From: Chloroflexota bacterium
GTDB lineage: Bacteria; Chloroflexota; Dehalococcoidia; Bin125
Direction of reading: 5' to 3'
Length of the DNA stretch: 8,778 nt
Assembly: GCA_027296805.1 (NCBI GenBank)
Contig: JAPUIR010000335.1
Span: forward strand, 1 to 8,778
Shown here: positions 7,006 to 8,778 of the stretch, one piece after another
Position numbering within the stretch: position 1 is the stretch's first letter
Layout: each line of letters opens with the position of its first letter
Position numbers and translations under genes: made by a program
The notes under the pieces: model-generated
Told to the model about the DNA's origin: nothing
Databases searched by the model: none
What the model saw: only the letters and a program-made list of their open reading frames with translations

Positions 7006-7033
7006 TTCACAGGGGAGCAAGACGCCTTACTCT
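7006..7033 (+). promoter_or_regulatory. Possible promoter for the SDR gene
   Basis: TTCACA (7006-7011) and TACTCT (7028-7033) are 16 bp apart, resembling -35 (5 of 6) and -10 (3 of 6) boxes of the housekeeping sigma factor. A transcript would start near 7040, leaving about 35 nt of leader before GTG 7076. The match is weak. Confidence 0.22.
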
Positions 7034-7069
7034 CTGCTCTTGGCGGATCGGTGAAGCTCAGGAGAGAGT
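7029..7069 (+). promoter_or_regulatory. Inverted repeat overlapping the SDR ribosome binding site
   Basis: ACTCTCT (7029-7035) is exactly complementary to AGAGAGT (7063-7069), separated by 27 nt. The right arm overlaps AGGAG (7060-7064), the likely Shine-Dalgarno for the GTG start at 7076 (11-nt spacing, rather long). If the transcript starts upstream of 7029, this stem could hide the ribosome binding site. If it starts near 7040, the left arm is absent and the repeat is irrelevant in RNA. Confidence 0.22.
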
Positions 7070-7075
7070 GCCCAC

Positions 7076-7879
7076 GTGGCGAAGAAGCTCGACGGTAAGG
7101 TCGCGATCATCACCGGCGGCAACAGCGGAATCGGCGCCAGCACCGCGCACCGCTTCGCGCAGGAGGGCGCCAGAGTCATCCTCATGGCCCGGCGGGCGGG
7201 GGAAGGCAAGGCGGTGGAGCAGGCCATCCGCGACGGCGGCGGCGAAGCGTCGTTCATCGCGTGCGACGTGGGCGACGAGGGCTCGGTCACCGCTGCTGTC
7301 GACCAGGCCGCTCAGACCTACGGGGCGGTGCACCTGCTGTTCAACAACGCCGGCGGCGGGGCTGGCAGTCACTTCCCCGACGAGCCGACCGACGAGTGGA
7401 ATCGCGTGATCGGCGTCAACCTGACCGGCACGTTCCTCGTGAGCCGCGCGGTCTGGCCGCACCTGGTTGAGGCGGGGGGTGGGGCGGTGGTGAACATGTC
7501 ATCGCTGGCGGCGCAACGTGGGTTCAGCCCCCGCATGCTCGAGGAGTTCGGCGCGACCTCCTCGTCGTACTACGCCGCCAAGGCCGGCGTCGACGCGCTG
7601 ACGCGCTACATGGCCGGCGTCGGCGGGCTGCACAACATCCGCGTCAACTGCGTGCGCCCGGGGCAGATCATCACGCCCGGCGCGACCGGCGGGACGTTCG
7701 ACGACCCCGACGGCGGCCACCACGTCTTCGAGAAGATGTTCAACCATGCGCAAATCGTGAAGGGACCGGGCCTGCCGGAAGATGTCGCGAACCTGGTGCT
7801 CTTTCTCTCCTGCGACGACTCCCGCTTCATTACCGGTGAGATCATCAACATCGATGGGGGCGTCGCGGCCAAGATCTAA
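7076..7879 (+). CDS. SDR family NAD(P)-dependent oxidoreductase (classical short-chain dehydrogenase)
   Basis: 267 residues, the classical SDR length. Motifs in order: cofactor loop TGGNSGIG (13-20); D64 in ACDVGD; NNAG (90-93); structural N115 in VNLTG; catalytic Ser in MSS (142/143); Y165-x3-K169 in YYAAK; NCVRPGQI (191-198); C-terminal FITGEIINIDGG (251-262). All catalytic residues are present, so it should be an active soluble dehydrogenase interconverting an alcohol and a ketone with NAD(H) or NADP(H). 'LMARR' after beta-strand 2 carries basic residues that often favour NADP, although this is not decisive. The start is GTG 7076 with AGGAG upstream; the frame is coding from MAKKLDGKVAIITGG. 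It is transcribed divergently from the ACAD-APH operon, so it may reduce or oxidise the keto/hydroxy group of the same substrate. That pathway link is inferred from position alone. Confidence 0.96.
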   Translation: MAKKLDGKVAIITGGNSGIGASTAHRFAQEGARVILMARRAGEGKAVEQAIRDGGGEASFIACDVGDEGSVTAAVDQAAQTYGAVHLLFNNAGGGAGSHFPDEPTDEWNRVIGVNLTGTFLVSRAVWPHLVEAGGGAVVNMSSLAAQRGFSPRMLEEFGATSSSYYAAKAGVDALTRYMAGVGGLHNIRVNCVRPGQIITPGATGGTFDDPDGGHHVFEKMFNHAQIVKGPGLPEDVANLVLFLSCDDSRFITGEIINIDGGVAAKI

Positions 7880-8042
7880 CTGGCAAGCGACCAAGGCACG
7901 TCGCGACCGCGGATTATCGCCCGCTCGTCGAACGCGACGACACCTCTTCCATGGCACTTCGTGGGGTGGTCATGCGTATCCTCTCCTTGCTGGTGCGGGG
8001 AGCCTACTTTCGTCCAGACACAATGTTGTCATCGTGCTTGCG
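7880..8042. terminator. Convergent intergenic region with a short hairpin, weak terminator candidate
   Basis: TCGTCG (7925-7930) pairs with CGACGA (7935-7940) around AACG, 46 bp past the SDR stop. It lies between two convergent genes (SDR plus, MarR minus), where a shared terminator is expected. The stem is only six pairs and is followed by CACCTCTT, not a T run, so intrinsic termination is doubtful. The rest of the stretch shows nothing. Confidence 0.25.
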
Positions 8043-8070
8043 TTACAGCGTCGCGGGGACCGGGATCTCA
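8040..8070 (-). repeat. Copy B of the 31-bp dispersed inverted repeat, inside the MarR gene end
   Basis: The reverse complement of 8040-8070 matches 336-366 at 30 of 31 bases (difference at G8048 on the plus strand). It supplies the last eight codons (EIPVPATL), the TAA stop of the MarR gene and three bases beyond. Flanking sequence on both sides is unrelated to copy A, so the boundaries are sharp. The two copies are 7.7 kb apart in opposite orientation. Confidence 0.85.
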
Positions 8071-8528
8071 CGCGGCGGCTGGAGCCCGAGCGCTTGCGCG
8101 CTGGCGTTTATCCGACCGAGACCGATCAGCGCCTCCGACAACTCCGAATCTGACAGCGGCTTCAGGAAAGACTCGATGAATGCACGGGATGCGGCCGTGA
8201 ACTCGTTGATCAACCGCTCGCCGGTCGTGGAGAGGACGTTCCGCACGATCCGACGGTCGTCCGGGTCGGCCCGGCGTTCGACCAGCTCTTGCTTCACCAG
8301 CCGGTCGACGATCCCCGTCACCGTCGACGGTCGCACGCTCAGCCGCTCCGCCAGGTTCCCCGCCGTCATGCCCGGGTCGCCGTTCAGAATGAACAGCACC
8401 CGCAACTGAGACATCGTCAGCTCCCGGTCCTCCCAGGCCGCCAGCCGGGCCGGATCGGCCAGGACGGCCGCGTAGCGGTACTCGATGAAGACCCGCTCGA
8501 GCAGCTCGGAACGACGTTGGTCGACCAT
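8043..8528 (-). CDS. MarR family winged-helix transcriptional regulator
   Basis: 161 residues from ATG 8528; a TTG at 8543 would add five residues and has AAGG close by, so the start is uncertain. The layout is typical MarR: N-terminal dimer helix with RVFIEYRYA (12-20), LTMSQLRVLFIL (37-48), helix-turn-helix MTAGNLAERLSVRPSTVTGIVDRL split over 54-77 with recognition helix 67-77, wing RRADPDDRRIVRNVLS (85-100), and C-terminal dimer helices (about 101-146). Such dimers usually repress nearby genes by binding a palindrome and release DNA on binding a small aromatic or acyl ligand. The tail GLQPPR-EIPVPATL lies outside the fold, and its last eight residues come from the dispersed repeat. It follows the LLM oxidoreductase by about 37 bp on the same strand, suggesting one transcript. 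The target is unknown; the LLM operon or the convergent SDR are candidates. Confidence 0.93.
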   Translation of the reverse strand: MVDQRRSELLERVFIEYRYAAVLADPARLAAWEDRELTMSQLRVLFILNGDPGMTAGNLAERLSVRPSTVTGIVDRLVKQELVERRADPDDRRIVRNVLSTTGERLINEFTAASRAFIESFLKPLSDSELSEALIGLGRINASAQALGLQPPREIPVPATL

Positions 8529-8565
8529 GCTCGTGACTTCCAATCAGCCTTGAATTGAACGTCGC

Positions 8566-8778
8566 CTAGCCCAGCTTTTCCGCGAGGGTCGCGTACTCGT
8601 CGAGCAAGGGCAGAACCTCCTCGGCAGGCGCGGGCGGCACCATGAAGATCAAGCGTTGGAAGCCCAGATCGATCGCCTCGCTGCAGTTCGCTTCATCGTT
8701 CTGCGCGCCGAAGAGGGAGAGGTCCAGCTCACCGAAGTCGCGCTCGGCGCGATCGCAGGCCGCCCGTAATTGCTCCAG
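8566..8778 (-). CDS. LLM class (luciferase-like, probably F420-dependent) oxidoreductase, C-terminal fragment
   Basis: Only the last 70 residues lie in the window; the gene continues to the right. The frame runs without interruption from the window edge to TAG 8566-8568. 'LDLSLFGAQ' followed by 'AIDLGFQRLIFMVPPAPAEE' and 'VLPLLDEYATLAEKLG' matches the C-terminal end of bacterial luciferase-like TIM-barrel enzymes: a beta-strand with 'lfg', then 'G..r..f.lpp.p..evlp.ld..a'. These enzymes use F420H2 or reduced FMN to oxidise or reduce small organic substrates. The cofactor cannot be told from this fragment. It lies just upstream of the MarR gene on the same strand. Confidence 0.75.
   Translation of the reverse strand: MEQLRAACDRAERDFGELDLSLFGAQNDEANCSEAIDLGFQRLIFMVPPAPAEEVLPLLDEYATLAEKLG

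Overview
This is a GC-rich bacterial chromosomal segment in which nearly every confident gene lies on the minus strand. The organism cannot be fixed from sequence alone. GC-rich codon use, AGGAG-type ribosome binding sites, acyl-CoA/SDR catabolic genes and a luciferase-like (LLM, often F420-dependent) oxidoreductase would suit an actinobacterial, chloroflexotal or deltaproteobacterial/Binatota-like soil or marine lineage; this is inference.

Left edge (1-620): a gene-poor scar region. It opens with a short phage terminase small-subunit-like reading frame whose N-terminal 'LTP' motif is multiplied by an in-frame 18-bp tandem repeat. Then come one copy (336-366) of a 31-bp sequence that recurs inverted at 8040-8070, the 3' portion of a tRNA-Lys(UUU) gene whose 5' half is missing, and two abutting hairpins that replace that half. 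It looks like the edge of an old integration or rearrangement.

621-4219 (minus): one ~1200-residue full ABC exporter (TMD-NBD-TMD-NBD, CydDC/MDR-like) broken by a single-base frameshift at paired six-G tracts near 1608-1622, so it appears as two reading frames. Both ATPase domains keep their key motifs.

4429-6680 (minus): a translationally coupled pair, ACAD (acyl-CoA dehydrogenase-like) then an APH-type kinase, overlapping by ATGA. The same two activities are fused in animal ACAD10/ACAD11 and neighbour each other in bacterial 4-hydroxyacyl-CoA (levulinate-type) catabolism. A divergent SDR dehydrogenase (7076-7879, plus) could supply the hydroxyacyl or ketone redox step. The shared ~395-bp intergenic region holds a small well-initiated ORF candidate, a palindrome, a possible promoter and a stem that could mask the SDR ribosome binding site.

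Right edge (8043-8778, minus): an LLM oxidoreductase (C-terminal 70 residues only) followed closely by a MarR-family regulator. The last eight residues and stop codon of the regulator are supplied by the second copy of the 31-bp repeat.

No CRISPR array, complete insertion sequence, integrase or rRNA was seen.
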